DNA of 64,000 nt, from positions 62,001 to 126,000 of the forward strand of contig KV748286.1 in assembly GCA_001692895.1 (NCBI GenBank). Reading direction: 5' to 3'. This document shows, piece after piece, positions 23,502 through 36,144 of the stretch; the stretch's first letter is position 1, and every line of letters begins with the position of its first letter. The notes under the pieces were generated by a model. It ran no database searches and was not told where the DNA came from. It saw only the letters and a program-made list of their open reading frames with translations. The translations under genes and the position numbers were made by a program. This stretch comes from Cenococcum geophilum 1.58 (Eukaryota > Ascomycota > Dothideomycetes > Gloniales > Gloniaceae).

Positions 23502-26500
23502 TATAATAGTAAGCTGCACCTACCTCTACCTAAGATTAACTACTTACCCTTCTTACTTAACTCCTATAGACGCAGAATTAGCAATTATTGCCTACGGCAA
23601 CTGCCTCTACCCTCTCTTTAGCAACTGCTCCTACTCTACCTAGTGCTCCTCCCGCCTAGTATCTTCACCCTAGTACTGCCAATACCGATCCTACTATGCA
23701 CTTGCCTATATATAGTAAAGAGGTAGCCACTATCGCTAAGATCTACACGGACGGCTAGAAGTACGATAGAGTAAGTAATAGCTTTAACTTTAAGTTAACT
23801 ATCTTCTATAATATCTGCAAGAGAGCTAGTCTACCTCCTAAAGGCTATATAACTGCATTCCTAACCATACTAAAGGGACTTGCTTAGGATCACTATTATA
23901 ATAGCAGCCTTCCAACTAGATTATTTACTAAGGTATGTAACTATATACGTCACTTCTTTAAAGGACTAGAGTACTATTGGAGAAACCTCACTAAATAGAA
24001 CGCCACTAACTTCCAAGAAATTATTAACGAAAACCCTAATAAGCAAATCTATTAGAGTTTCCAACTACTTATTAATAAGCTCTTAAAACATCGCTACGGG
24101 TTACACCTAGAGTTCTATATAGACCTCTTCCTTATAAATAAGCTAGTCACCGCTTGCTAAGGAGTACTAGTATACCGTATCGCCATTTCTAACCCTTCTA
24201 AAGATCTCTCCTAGTTAATTAGTAAGTTACAATCTTCTATAGTTATATAGGAGAAGGAACACCCTTTCTAGGCCTTAATGAGACCGTCTTAAGGAGCCTA
24301 CTTTACGGATCGTATATACCGCCGTAATACCCGTAATAGCCGTAACTAAACCCACTTCTATAGATAAAATACCGTTAGATCCCTAAAGGCCAAGTGCTAT
24401 GTTTGCTAAAAGGAGAGCTGCCGCTTATAGAAACATATAAAGGAGGAGCGGAACTATTCTAGAGATAAGTACAAAAGACGTTTTAATAATAATAAGGGCC
24501 GTAACAGTAACTTTAAAGAACGCTTTAGACAATACACTATCTACTATAAAGGAGACGATAACAATAAGTATAATAAGACTTTTAAAGCTCTTGTGCTAGA
24601 CATAGACGCTAATAAAAACCCTAATAACGACAATAGTGAGGAAGAATTAGAAGACCCTAACGGCTACTACTTTATATTATTTGGGACTCTTACTATAGAC
24701 AAAGCAACCTCTATAAGCGTAGAACTAGCCAATAAGGCTTACGCTTACTTACTTACTGCAACCTCTACGGAACCTACTATGGAAACTAACCTGTTTAACT
24801 ACAACACAATAACCGCCGCTTTACGCTATACTTCTATGGTATTTATAGGAATTATAATTAATACTAGTGCGTTAAAGAAGTTTACGGCTAGTTATAGATA
24901 ATTCTAGGCACTATAGAACGCGGACTAATCTATAAGACTTAACACCTTAACTAAAGAATAAGTTAACGTGCAGTTTAGTATTAGAATTACTACCTCCATT
25001 AGAACTACGGACGTTGCCACCCCTATAGGTAAGATACAGTTTTATATTATCTATATGGATACCCCCTTCTTGCTCTATTTAGCGGATATAGATAAACTCT
25101 AAATCTACTACAACAACCTTAGAAACGTTGTCATCACTCACACCAAAAAAGTGCTAGTAGTGCGACGGTTTGGCCACCTATTTCTCTTATAGAACTTATT
25201 ACTACAGTTATATTTATCTAAATCCTTTAACGCGAACCCCTGCTACTTAACAGATATAGAGCTACGGCGCCTATATCGCCAATTTAGACATCCCTTAGTT
25301 AAGAAATTGCAAAAGCTACTCCACTATACTGGCCATGAAACTGATAGAATAGCCATTAAGCAACTAACTAAGTTCTGCCACTACTGTTAGAAGTTTAGTA
25401 AATTACTAGGCAGATTCCGCTTCACCCTACAAGATAACGTTAATTTTAACTATAATATCATCGTCGATATTATGTACATCAGTGGATCACCCCTCCTATA
25501 CGTCGTTAATAAAGGAACGCGATTCTAAGCCGGTAGATGGCTATAAGACATTAGCGCTAAATACACATAGGACGTTCTATGGATGTGCTAGATTAATATC
25601 TACCTAGGGCTACTAGACCTAATTACCTACGACACTAAAAAGAACTTCGTTAGTAAGGAATTTAAGTAATACGCTACTATTATGGGAATTAGTATAAAGG
25701 GAGTACTGGTTAAAGTATATAACTCTATTAGAATAGTAGAGCGCTACTATAGTCTACTACAGCAAGCCTACCAGATTATTATAACTAAAATCCCCAAAAT
25801 TGATAAGGAGATAGGACTCTAAATAGCGTTTAAAGCAATTAACGATTTAGCTGGCCCTAAAAGACTAGTTCCCACACTTCTAGTCTTTAGAGCCTACCCC
25901 CGAATGGTTGAATCCAATACACTATCCCCTATGGTTATATAACGCGCTGCCGCAATTAAAAAGGCTATAGTAGAGATATAGAAGCTACGAGCTAAATAAC
26001 AGATCGCTAACGCGCTGAATATACGAAACGGACCTAATGCTGATGCGATTTATAATCTCCTACTAAATTCGCCCGTTTTGGTCTGGAGAGAAGGAAACAC
26101 TAGCCAAAGCGGCTATTAGGACGGGCTATTTACCTTACTTACTGTTAAAGGTAAAATATGCACCGTTAAGCTATCTAGCGGACCTATAGCCTTTTAATCT
26201 ATGGTTATAAAACCCTACCTTTAAGCAACTAAACTGTAGGAGTAAATTATTGGACTAGAATCGCCACCTAAACCTTTATTTGGGTTAGTCCTTTCTAAGA
26301 CTATCCTAAAGAGACCTACTAAAGCTTAGTAATAACCCCCGAAACGAGGCAAAGGACGCCCTCGCAAATACCCTCTACTTACGGCTATAACTGACATCAC
26401 CATCTACCTATAGGATAATAGTCAATTCAGTACTTAATTTAGCGCCTTCTAATAGAGGGAGCTCACTAGTCTACTTAAGAAGGGAGTTTTTAAGATTGTA

Positions 26501-27985
26501 AGACTTACGGATATACCACAAGGCGTACGACTCTTTAATTCGCGATTTGTTGACGAGATTAAGAACAAGGGAACTAATAAGGCCTTTAAGAAATCCCGAC
26601 TAGTTATATAAGCTTATAACGACTTAGAAAAGGAACTGGTTTTTACCTAATTACTAACCATTTAACGAGTTAGCTAACGACTAATTCTTTATATTGCCGC
26701 CATAAAGCTTCTATAGGTACAACTTTACCTCTAAGACATTTTATAGGCCTATGTATAATCAACTACTACACTAAATCGAGAGTTCTACGTACGACCTCCG
26801 CACGAGCTAATTAAGCAACTTAGGATTAACAAGGCCTCCGTTTTAAAGGTTATAAAGCCACTTTATGGAGTACCGGAAGCTGGTAACCACTGGTTTAAGA
26901 TATATTACTTGCATTATATCTAACAGTTACAAATAGACCAGTCTATGTACGACCCCTATCTCCTACAGAGCAACGAACCCTTTGGCATTGTAGGCCTATA
27001 AACCAATAATACTCTATTCCTGGTGGATAAGACCTTTATAAACGCAGAGTAAAACGAGCTATATAAGGCCAAGTTTATGGCTAAGGAACGGGAATAACTT
27101 ACCGTTAATACGCCCATTAAGTTTAACAGTAGAGTTATTTAGCTACTAACTAACGGGAGTATTATGCTTACTTAGGAACGACAATATATAAACCTTAGTA
27201 CAATTAGTATAAAACTTGCCACGAGTATGGGATTAAGAGGAGCTATAAGAACCTTAACCCCAAAGGACTAGTACATCGCTTAACGTGCTAGAGGTGTATA
27301 TATTGCTTCAGTTTGCCAGCCAGAAGCCTTATTTAATTTATCCTTTGCCGCCTAAGTAATTAACCCTAATAAGGAAGACGTAAAACGGTTAAATAAGCGT
27401 CTAAACTAGCAAATTAAGAACGCTAATAGAGGCCTTAAGTTTGTTAAGTTAGATATTAAAACCCTATAGCTACTAGTATTTATAGACGCGTTATTTGCCA
27501 ATAATAAGGACCTCTCTTCGCAGATTAGCTATATTATCGTACTAGCTGATGCTATAAAGAAGGCCAATATTGTTTATTAGAGCTCAGTTAAATGCAAAAG
27601 AGTTACTTGGAGCGTACTAGCTTCTAAACTCTACGGCACGGCCCACGGCTTTAATATTGGTGTTGCGATTAAGTCTATAGTAGATAAGATCCTACAAATT
27701 AACCTCCTACTTGTACTTTACACTAACTCTAAGTCCTTATATAACTGTCTAGTACGACTTAGAACCACCTAAGAAAAACGCCTAATAATTAACGTAATAT
27801 GCCTCCAGTAAGCCTACGAACGGAGATAAATTACGGAGGTAAAATAGATCAACGGAGAGGCTAACCCTACTGACGCCATGATAAAGGGAAAACCCTACGC
27901 GGCTCTTTAACAACTTATTAATATAAACTAAATCGACTTATAAGTTATAAGATAGGTTAAACGAACGAACTTAGATTTAGCTTAG
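23502..27985 (+). pseudogene. Copia-B gag (most) and pol, first base at the inversion breakpoint
   Basis: Plus-strand Copia polyprotein. Gag: KLTIFYNICKRASLPPKGYI, YIRHFFKGLEYYWRNL and a knuckle reading KCYVC, then EERNYSRDKYKRRF. Protease region near 24590-25080 (SISVELANKAYAYLL; DTPFLLYLADIDKL). Integrase about 25160-26000: RRFGHLF, YRQFRHPLVKKLQKLLHYTG, FCHYCQKFSKLPGRF, IVDIMYISGSPLLYV. Reverse transcriptase: KSRLVIQAYNDLEKELVF, KVIKPLYGVPEAGNHWFK, FLVDKTFI. RNase H: FIDALFANNKDLSSQISYI, LYTNSKSLYNCLVRLRTT. The 5' end (first part of gag and 5' LTR) is at 39771-40903 on the minus strand. Same family as Copia-C. Confidence 0.94.
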
Positions 27986-28364
27986 CGTTATATAACTAAT
28001 TGTAACGGTATGGACCCTAAATTTAACTAGCTAATTAGGATTTTCCATCCCCGGGATAGAAAATCGCTATTGGCTCGCTTACTACTAGCGCCTTAGCGGC
28101 CCTTGCGACATATTAACCTACTACCCCTAACAATTCTTCTTCTTCTCCTTAGCTTAGTGTCTTTGTAATACAGTATTCTATAAGCTTTGGTTTAGAGGCA
28201 TTTATATAAGCTGTAATATGGGTTATGTGATTACAGACCTGTAAAAGGAGCGTAGAAGCTACTGCGTATTAATTGGATCTCCAGCTATTGCGTATACGCT
28301 ACGAATAGTCTAGAAGTAAGCTTAACTTTGGAGTAGATTAGCCTTCTTTTTAGAGTTGCTCTAG
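27986..28364 (+). other. Copia-B 3' non-coding region with palindromic module
   Basis: Module with palindrome GATTTTCCATCCCCGGGATA at 28031-28103. Copia-C, the same family, has no such module in the matching place, so it was gained here or lost there. The rest (28230-28364) matches 49525-49660 of Copia-C inverted. Confidence 0.75.
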
Positions 28365-28535
28365 TGTCGGAACGTTAGTTATGTAATATGGTTACGAGAC
28401 CATAAAGCGAGGCTAGCTAACCTAACCTTAGAGCAACCCCTTACTTCTAGACAATAATAACTACTAACTTCAACACCGCATACGTATCGCAACACAGTGA
28501 TATTCGTGTACGTTGATAATGCGAGTGTACCGACA
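28365..28535 (+). repeat. 3' LTR of Copia-B, 171 bp
   Basis: TGTCGGAACGTTAG to ACCGACA, followed by ATATA at 28536-28540. The partner LTR is at 40733-40903 on the minus strand, flanked by the complementary TATAT. Related 170-bp LTRs bound Copia-C. Confidence 0.94.
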
Positions 28536-30103
28536 ATATATTAATAATATTTTAATCTACTTATCCTTGCTTTTTAAATATTAAAAGCATATTTAAATAG
28601 ACCTTAAACGCCTATAAGACATAGGCTTATAATGCGATATTAAGAAATATAAAGTTATATACTTAGGCCTAATTATATCCCGTAATGGAATTAAAATAAA
28701 CCCTAAGGAAATTGCTGCGATTATAAACTAGAAAAGTCCTAGCAGTGTATAATATTGTCTATACGAGTAGAGGTTATAAATATTGTTATTAAATGAATAG
28801 CGTAGAGCGTATGCGGTAGGGGCTATATACGTAGCGTAGGTCACCTGACTGCCTACGGCCCGATAGATAGCCCGACCTTTACTACCCCTTTCTTTCTCCT
28901 TTAGTAGACAAGAGATAAAATACAAATATATTAAGAACCGGAACTACTTATATTGCAATTATAGTACCCCCTAGGTAATACCAACAAACATATTTAAAGA
29001 TTTTTAAAATTTACAAATTTTTATTATTAATTTATTAATTACTTCTTAAAAATTATTTAGCTATTAGTAAACTTAATAAGGAAAAATATAAGATTTAAAT
29101 AAACTACTAAATATAAATAAGCTTTTAACAACCTAAAATATTGTTTTATAACTACTCTAATACTTACCTACTTTAATTCTAACCTTAAATATATTGTTAA
29201 AATAGACTTATCTAACTATATACTAAAAGGAGTATTATTATAATATAATAAGAACGGCGAGCTGTGCCTAGTAGCCTTCTCTTCTAAAAACTTGCCCCTA
29301 CTAAATTAAACTATAAGATATATAATAAGGAACTACTTATAATTATTAGATACTTTAAATAATGGCGTTTAAAGCTTAAAGGATTGTTATTTCTAATACG
29401 TGTATTAATAGACTATAAAAACCTATAATACTTTATAACTATAAATCAATTAATATAACGCCAAATTCTTTAGGCCGAATACCTCTTATAATTTAACTTT
29501 AAGATTATATACTAACTAGGTAAACTTAACTAGAAGCCTAATATATTAATATAATAATTATAGAACTTACCTATAAACGCTTTAGATAAACGGATTATAA
29601 ATTAATTATAGATCCTATTGCCCCCTAAATATTTTAAGAAACTATACCCTATATTCCTAAATACGGAACTTAATAATAATAAATTAAAAGTTAATAAATA
29701 GGAAATGGAAGTTAATAAGTTAATAGAATATAAATATAAGAATAATATATAAATAGCAGATATAATAAAAGCAATTTAAATAGGAAAACAATAGTATAAG
29801 GATATTACCCTTACTAAATGCGAAATTTATAATAATCGATTATACTATTAATAGAAGATAGTAGTTCTAAATTCCAAACCCTTATAATTTAAGATACTTA
29901 AATTTATATATAATTCCCCTATAGTAGGGCACCCTAGCCGTATAAAGACCTATAAGATTATTTAATAAGTATACTGCTAGAATATAATATATAACTATAT
30001 ATAAAAATATATTCAAGTATATTAAACGTGCGTTTATGGAAAGACTTCTTATATAAAGAAATAAGGAGTACTTTAACTATTGCCGATTCTAATATAAAGA
30101 TAA
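28536..30103 (+). pseudogene. Gypsy-3 reverse transcriptase C-terminus, RNase H and integrase start
   Basis: Strongly AT-biased Gypsy frame: ILIYSSLLFKYQKHI, RLQDIGLQCDIKKYKVIYLG, LIISRNGIKINPKEIAAIIN, then after a solo LTR FLKFTNFYYQFINYF, KYIVKIDLSNYILKGVLLQY, NKNGELCLVAFSSKNLPLLN (RNase H). It runs towards the integrase zinc-binding region near 29900-30100 and is cut by Copia-2. The upstream part of the same gene is at 40904-42109 on the other strand: INNTLYKFLNIFITIYI there joins directly to NILIYS here once the inversion is undone. This is the most degraded element of the region. Confidence 0.92.
28756..28986 (+). repeat. Solo LTR of an unplaced family, 231 bp
   Basis: TGTCTATACGAG to ATACCAACA, flanked by AATAT (28751-28755) and AACAT (28987-28991), a target duplication with one C to T change. 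Removing it with one repeat restores the Gypsy-3 frame as VQYIQRFLKFTNFY (stops read as Gln). No internal sequence of the family is in the window. Confidence 0.85.
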
Positions 30104-30269
30104 TGTCGGGAATGAGGCAAGCGGTCGTCACGTGACGCCGCGGCACTAGCGTGGCGAGGAGTCTTAAGCTCCTCGCCCTTCCTCATTCTAATTAATAAGC
30201 TTTATTAACCAACATCACTATAACCTACTCAAGTAGTCGTTATTGGTAAGTCACCCTATATAACCAATA
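30104..30269 (+). repeat. 5' LTR of Copia-2
   Basis: 166 bp, TGTCGGGAATGAGGC to ACCAATA (last CA mutated to TA). The next bases, CTAATTAGTGG, resemble the bases just inside the 5' LTRs of Copia-B and Copia-C and are the candidate primer binding site. Confidence 0.94.
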
Positions 30270-30649
30270 CTAATTAGTGGTTAAATATATAGTCAACCAC
30301 AGAGCAGCTAGGTTTTTAAATAGAAGAGATAGTCTTATATAGGGGTGCCATATGCGCTTATATAGAATAGATTCCGGCGATACTGTACTACCTTAGACTT
30401 GCGGAAAACTAGTAATAGAAGTATTACTAAGTACTAGGAGATACCAAGTTGCGTCTATTATATAGAACAACCGCATTTACGAAGATTTGGTTGAGTACTT
30501 TAGGTTAGAAGTATTACTAAACCTAAGGTCCTAAGTTAACGTCTAAAACGCGTCAAACAACTACCTTAACACCCTCCGTATACCTTCGCAGATTTTAGGA
30601 TCACGATTAATACCCAAATCCACCTACGCACGTCTGCTATTATAGCGTG

Positions 30650-32300
30650 AACCTATCCAAAGAAGTACGAGAAGGACATTAACCCGGAAATATAGAATAC
30701 TAATATAATTGACTTTATAAACGCTAAGCAACAGGACCTAAACGGATTCTTATTATACTATATAGCACACTATAAAGACAGTGAATACAACGATACTATG
30801 CTATGGTACTATATAAGGGAGGACTTTATTAGATGGATAAAGGAAACATAGGCTCCTATAAAGAAGGATATTATATAAGACTTCCGTAACTTCTTGTAAG
30901 AGTATGGAGTATTTATACCTATAGATGGGGGTACTATTAAAGACAATATTTAGGAGCAGGTTATTAACATAAAAGAAGAGCACAAATGGACTCTATAAGA
31001 GATTAAGCACCAACTACACACTATAAGGAAGCTTAACTTATAATGGAACCTAAGTAATACACCTCTAAAGACAAACCTACCTCCGCCTTTAACTCCTCTA
31101 TATCCAATTTAACCCGTAACCTTAATGTCGGATACTATACCCTAACGAGAGCAGGCGCAGGATCCCATTACTTCGCGATTTAATAACCTTTAGACTCCAC
31201 CGACTAGACCTACGTCCCCACTACAGCCTATAATGCAACTCCCACCTCCTCTATCTCAAATTTAAACCGGAGGTAGTTTAAAATTGCTTACAGAGCTTAC
31301 GAAGCTCTACTTGGATTAGGAGAAGAAGTTTAGTAAGGAATTATATAATATTCTTAATTTAAAACTATATATCTTCTATAACTATTACTAGAAGGTAGAA
31401 ATAGAGTCTAATTAATACCACAACGCCTATTCCGTTATACTTAAGGGCCGAGCTAGTACCTTCTATTACGATTGTTTGGTAGGAAAAGGATATAATTTTA
31501 ACCGCATAATATATATGTTAAGATGCCACTTTAAAACAGAAGAGAATAAGTAGCAGTATATATTAGAATAGAGAGAGACTACCTTCCTAAGAATTATTAC
31601 TATAAACCCAGGTGTCCCTCGGCTTAATTGTCTTTAAAAGCTCTTTAATTAACTTTAGACGATTTAGCGTGGTTTATCCAAATTATATTAAGAGGATTTC
31701 AGCCTATATAATTAAGTTATTAGCGTATACTAAGGCGTTAAAGAATACAACCTTGCTCTCTTTAATCCTGTAAATACTTATAAAGGAGTATATACTTAAT
31801 TAAGATCTTCTATTAGCACCGCTCTACGCTTTTAAGAAGTATAGCAATTTAACGCCTAACTTTAACCTACTTTAATTGACCCGCCTAACTAATATGACCA
31901 CAACTAGACTAATCGAATATATAGTGGCCATAGTAGGTAATACGGTAGAGGGTATAATTAATAACTATAAGGTAAAGGTAGAGGTCCTTATAGAGGTTCA
32001 TTTTAAAGTAATTACTAGAAGAAGTGCTACGTTTATAAGAAACTAAATTACTAGTTAACTAGGCATTNTNTTAATAAANNAAAGNAGGNATATAATAAGT
32101 TNCGCTAGAGTATAANAAANGTTANAAATTATAAGGTTANTATAGCCTACTTCTAAAGCTTCCTAGTTTAATATAAAGGCGTAGAAGATCTTAAGGGTAA
32201 GGTTAATAAGGCCGAACAGCTCCTTATAGATATAGAAATTAAGGACTACTTACCCAACTAATACTTCACTAAGTATAGTAAGGTAGATAGTATATAAACC
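30650..32300 (+). pseudogene. Copia-2 gag with zinc knuckle
   Basis: Start not determinable. The readable frame includes LTELTKLYLDQEKKFSKELY, VILKGRASTFYYDCLVGKGY and MLRCHFKTEENKQQYILEQ. The part near 32015-32065 reads KCYVYKKLNYQLTRH, a damaged CX2C-type zinc knuckle of fungal Copia Gag. The stretch between 32068 and 32140 holds 11 scattered N bases. Gln and Trp codons are stops. Confidence 0.8.
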
Positions 32301-35300
32301 ATTACTATTCTTAATAACTAATTTACGCTCTATTCTATTATAAAGTTAAATATCTTTAACGAGCTAAAGGAGAGCTCCGCGTTCTCCTTTAATAATAGAT
32401 ACTCGGCGAATATCTTCTATAGTATTATACCAGATACTAGAGCCGCAGGAGTATCTATAGTAGGAGAACCTTAAGTTTGAGCCCTTTAGCAGCTTAATAA
32501 CTCTATTTAGATTAACTATTTAACGGCAGGCTAATATACAATTCGTTTTAGTAAGGGTACTATAACCTTTCTTAGCACAATTAGGGTCCAAACCCCCTTA
32601 GGGTGTATTACTTTCTACATTATTCCCATAAATATTCTATTTCTATTTTGCATCGGAGATATAGACAAATTAGGCGTTAAGCTTAATAACCTTAAGAATA
32701 TACTTATATAGGGAGATAATCGGGTACCTATTATACGCAAGTAGGGTCACCCTTAGTTACTCTTTTATTAACTAAAAAAGAGTATTACTTAAAGCCACCT
32801 AACTAAGTTAGAGTTACGTTAACTATACTATTATTTTAGCCACCTATCCGTCTATTAATTGCTTAGGGTTCTTTAGCGAGTAGGCTATAAAGTTAAGGTT
32901 AAGGCAATTAAGTATCTTATAAAGTACTACTATTACTACTAAATAAACTAGAAGTCCCCTAGCCGATTTAAGTTCACCCTTAAAGATAACTACAACTTTA
33001 ACTTCTGTATTATCGTTAACGTTATATATCTTAGCGGTAAGCTAGTACTTTAAGTTATTAACTTCTTAACCTTCTTTTAAGCCGCACGTTTTTTAAAGGA
33101 TATATTAGCTAGAAACGTATAGGATACCCTTTAATTATACTAGATTAATATCTACCTAGGACCCCCTAATTAAATCGTCTATAATATAGGAAAGAACTTC
33201 TTATCTATAGAGTTTTAACAATAGATAAAGGTAATAGTAATTAAGGTTAAGGAAGTCCCCATTAAGGCACATAATAATATTAAAAAAGTGGAGTAATATT
33301 ACACGCCATTACGCCGTGTATATAAGATTATTTCTTTAAAACTAGAGGACGCTAGCAAAGAACTTACCTTATAAATAGCCGTTAAAGCCATTAACAATTC
33401 CGCTAGCCTAAATGGACTTATACCTACGTTGCTAGTCTTTAGCGCCTACCCTTAAATAACTAACAATTCTCCACTATCTCCCTCTATTATGTAACGAGCT
33501 AAGGCTATTTATAAGGTAATAAAGAAGGTACAACGTCTCTACGCTATACACTAGGTTAACAACGCACTAGGAATAAAAAATGGCCTAAATACCTTAACTA
33601 CGCTTAATCTGCCACTCTAGTCTAAGGTACACATATAGCGTAAAAAGGGAGAATAGTTAGGCCTATATTAACTTATTATAATTAATAGTTAGACTTATAC
33701 TATTTAGATACCTTATAAACCCACTTAATTCCATTTAACTATTATTAAGCCTTACTATAAAAATAATAGCTCTAAGCCTTTGCAGAATACTATAAAAAAT
33801 GCCCTAAAGGAGAGCCATAATTAACGTGCTCTAAAAGGCGACCACAATTCTAATATAATTATAGTAGATACACCGCAACCACAACGCGGTAAAGGTCGCC
33901 CAAAGGGATTATAAAATCGCCAATATCTTATTAATTTTAAAGAGCAATTTATTGCCGCCATTAAGAATAGAGTTAAGTTATTAATAGCCTTTATAATAGC
34001 TAAGGAGAAGGCTAACTTTAAGCTCGTAAAACAGCTTTAAAAAAAAGGTTATATTATAACTCCTAGAGCTCCTTTCTAAGCATCCAATAAGCAGGAGATC
34101 GATAGTCTTATTATAAAAGGAGTTTTTAAATTTAAGAAGTATAACCCTACTAAGTTTAACAAAGTTTATATCTTTAAGTTAAGAATAGTTAATAAGATTA
34201 AAGGCAAAGCTACTAACACCCTATTTAAGAAATTAAGGCTTATTATCTAAGGTTATAATAATAATAGCAAGGAGGTAATTCTTACGCAATCTTCTATAAT
34301 TCAACGAGCTAGTTAGCAAGTCATTATTACGCTAGCTCCCTCCTTAATAAAGAATAGAATGGCGGTCTATTTATAAGATATTACTTAGGCCTACACCCAA
34401 TTAGAGACACACCTTTAGCGCACCTTCTAGAGCAAATTCGCCACTAATATCCCAAAGATACGATTATAGTTATACTTAAGCCATTATACAGAATCGCAGA
34501 GGTAGGAACTTACTAGTGGGCTACCTATAGCAAGCACCACAAAGAGAAGCTTTTAATAACTATATTTATATTTAATCCCTACTTCCTTATCATAACCACA
34601 GGAACTCCGTTCGGAATCGTCAGCATATAGACTAACAATATAATTATCTTAGGAGACGACTAATTCTTAGCTCTTAAAGAAGATAAGCTAGTAAAAGCAA
34701 ATCTTATAGTAAAGCCAAAAGAAAAGCTTAATTTAATAACACTATTACTCTTTAATAGATGCATCCTCTCCCTAAATAAGGATTCCATTGCTTTACGCCA
34801 GAAGGGTTAAGGCAAGAAGATTAACATTATTAACGTTAATTCTCTAAAGCAAGGATATATAGAGCAACGTGCTTACAGAGCTTATATTACTTCTATCTGT
34901 CAACCTAAGGCTTTATTTAATCTCTCCGTTGCTACCTAACACTAGGAACCAACCAAAGACGACATTCTTGCCCTAAATAAATGTCTTTCCTAGTAAATAA
35001 ACTATCTCAATTAGGGACTACTCTACATGCCTATTAATCTTCCTACCGCTAAGCTCTTTATATTTGTTAATAGATTATTCACAAATAATAAAGATTTTAG
35101 CTCCTAATTAGAATATAAAATTATTATTATAAATAAATTTACTAAAGAGAATAACTTTATAATCTATAGCAATCTTATCTATTAGAGCTTAACTAAGAGT
35201 AAGCGCGTTACCTAAAGTATTTTAGCATTAGAGATATATAGAATAGTTAGCGGAGTTAATATAGCAATTACAATTAGAACTACCCTAAAGATAATTATAG

Positions 35301-35602
35301 ATTAACTCAAACTTCCTATTATCCCTACAATTATATGCACCAACTTATATTTCCTCTATAAGTATTTAGTCAAGCTTAGTACTACAAAGGAGAAGCGCCT
35401 TATAATTAATATTATAGCACTTTAGCAATTCTATAAGCGTTAAAAACTTTTTAAGATTTAATAAATTAATAGCTAAGATAACCCAGTAGATATAATAACA
35501 AAGGCGAACCTAAATAAGGCACTAGAGACGTTTATTAACACAAATACTCTACGTATACGAGTTAAAGGTTAGGTTAAAAGGGAGTCCCTAAAAATTTCTT
35601 AG
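32300..35602 (+). pseudogene. Copia-2 pol: protease, integrase, reverse transcriptase, RNase H
   Basis: The frame is parallel to Copia-1 and better preserved. Integrase end: YLSGKLVL, TSFKAARFLKDILARN, LEDASKELTLQIAVKAINN, NGLIPTLLVFSAYPQITNN. Reverse transcriptase: FKKLRLII, RASQQVIITLAPSLIKNRM, KPLYRIAEVGTYQWATYSKH, FGIVSI, NNIIILGDDQF (a DD pair is still readable). RNase H: LYKYLVKLSTTKEKRLII and ANLNKALETFINTNTLRIRV. It ends after VKRESLKIS at a TAG that may once have been CAG. All expected domains are present in normal Copia order (integrase before reverse transcriptase). Confidence 0.93.
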
Positions 35603-35978
35603 TTACGTAAGGTCTTAAAATATCCAGGAACTTTAACTAGCGGTTAAAGTTATTTAATTGGTTAGATTCTCTCGCCAAGACTCCCTAAAAGGGGGGAGTA
35701 TAACATTCTATAGACCCTAACTTAACCCAGCCAATTAGGATTTTCCATCCCTGGGATAGAAAATCGCTATTAGCTCGTTTATGACTAGCGCCTTAGCGGC
35801 CCTAACACGACGTCTACCTACGACCCCTCAGCAAGAGAGCACCACGTGCTAGGGGGCAAATTTTAGGACAGCGAGACTTATATTACAATGGCAATAGTAA
35901 GTAAAGAGGATTTATATTTATTATGCTAGTTAAGCAGTATTTATATATAGATAGCAACCATAAAAGAAGAGTTGCTAG
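35603..35978 (+). other. Copia-2 3' non-coding tail with two palindromic modules
   Basis: Palindrome AACTTTAACTAGCGGTTAAA at 35629-35651 (shared with 19908-19930), then a purine run AAAAGGGGGGAG near 35686-35697. The 70-bp module with palindrome GATTTTCCATCCCTGGGATA is at 35731-35802. The purine run followed by TATAACATTC looks like a polypurine tract plus LTR start, but the real LTR begins at 35979, as the target duplication shows. Confidence 0.75.
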
Positions 35979-36144
35979 TGTCGGGAATAAGGCAAGCGGT
36001 TGTCACGTGACGCCGCGGCACTAGCGTGGCGAGGAGTCTTAAGCTCCTCGCCCTTCCTCATTCTAATTAATAAGCTTTATTAACCAACATCACTATAACC
36101 TACTCGAGTAGTCGTTATTAGTAAGTCACCCTGTGTGACCAACA
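35979..36144 (+). repeat. 3' LTR of Copia-2
   Basis: 166 bp, TGTCGGGAATAAGGC to GTGACCAACA, followed by GATAA. Both ends keep the canonical TG and CA. Confidence 0.95.

Larger units (their letters stand above)
30104..36144 (+). mobile_element. Copia-2, complete element nested in Gypsy-3 integrase
   Basis: 6,041 bp with 166-bp LTRs at each end and target duplication GATAA at 30099-30103 and 36145-36149. Taking it out restores the Gypsy-3 frame (stops read as Gln): PILIQRQQN joins directly to ILINFIVNL. The inner organisation is gag, then integrase, reverse transcriptase and RNase H, then a 375-bp non-coding tail with two palindromic modules. It is the better preserved sister of Copia-1. It lies inside the inverted segment, so its original orientation was minus. 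Confidence 0.95.

Noticed and set aside
24593-24901. 102-codon open frame as a separate small gene
   Set aside because: It is a residual stop-free stretch of the Copia-B polyprotein (protease region).
35686-35710. Polypurine tract plus TATAACATTC as the start of a longer Copia-2 3' LTR
   Set aside because: The 5' LTR lacks this part, and the GATAA duplication with the restored Gypsy-3 frame places the LTR edges at 30104-30269 and 35979-36144.
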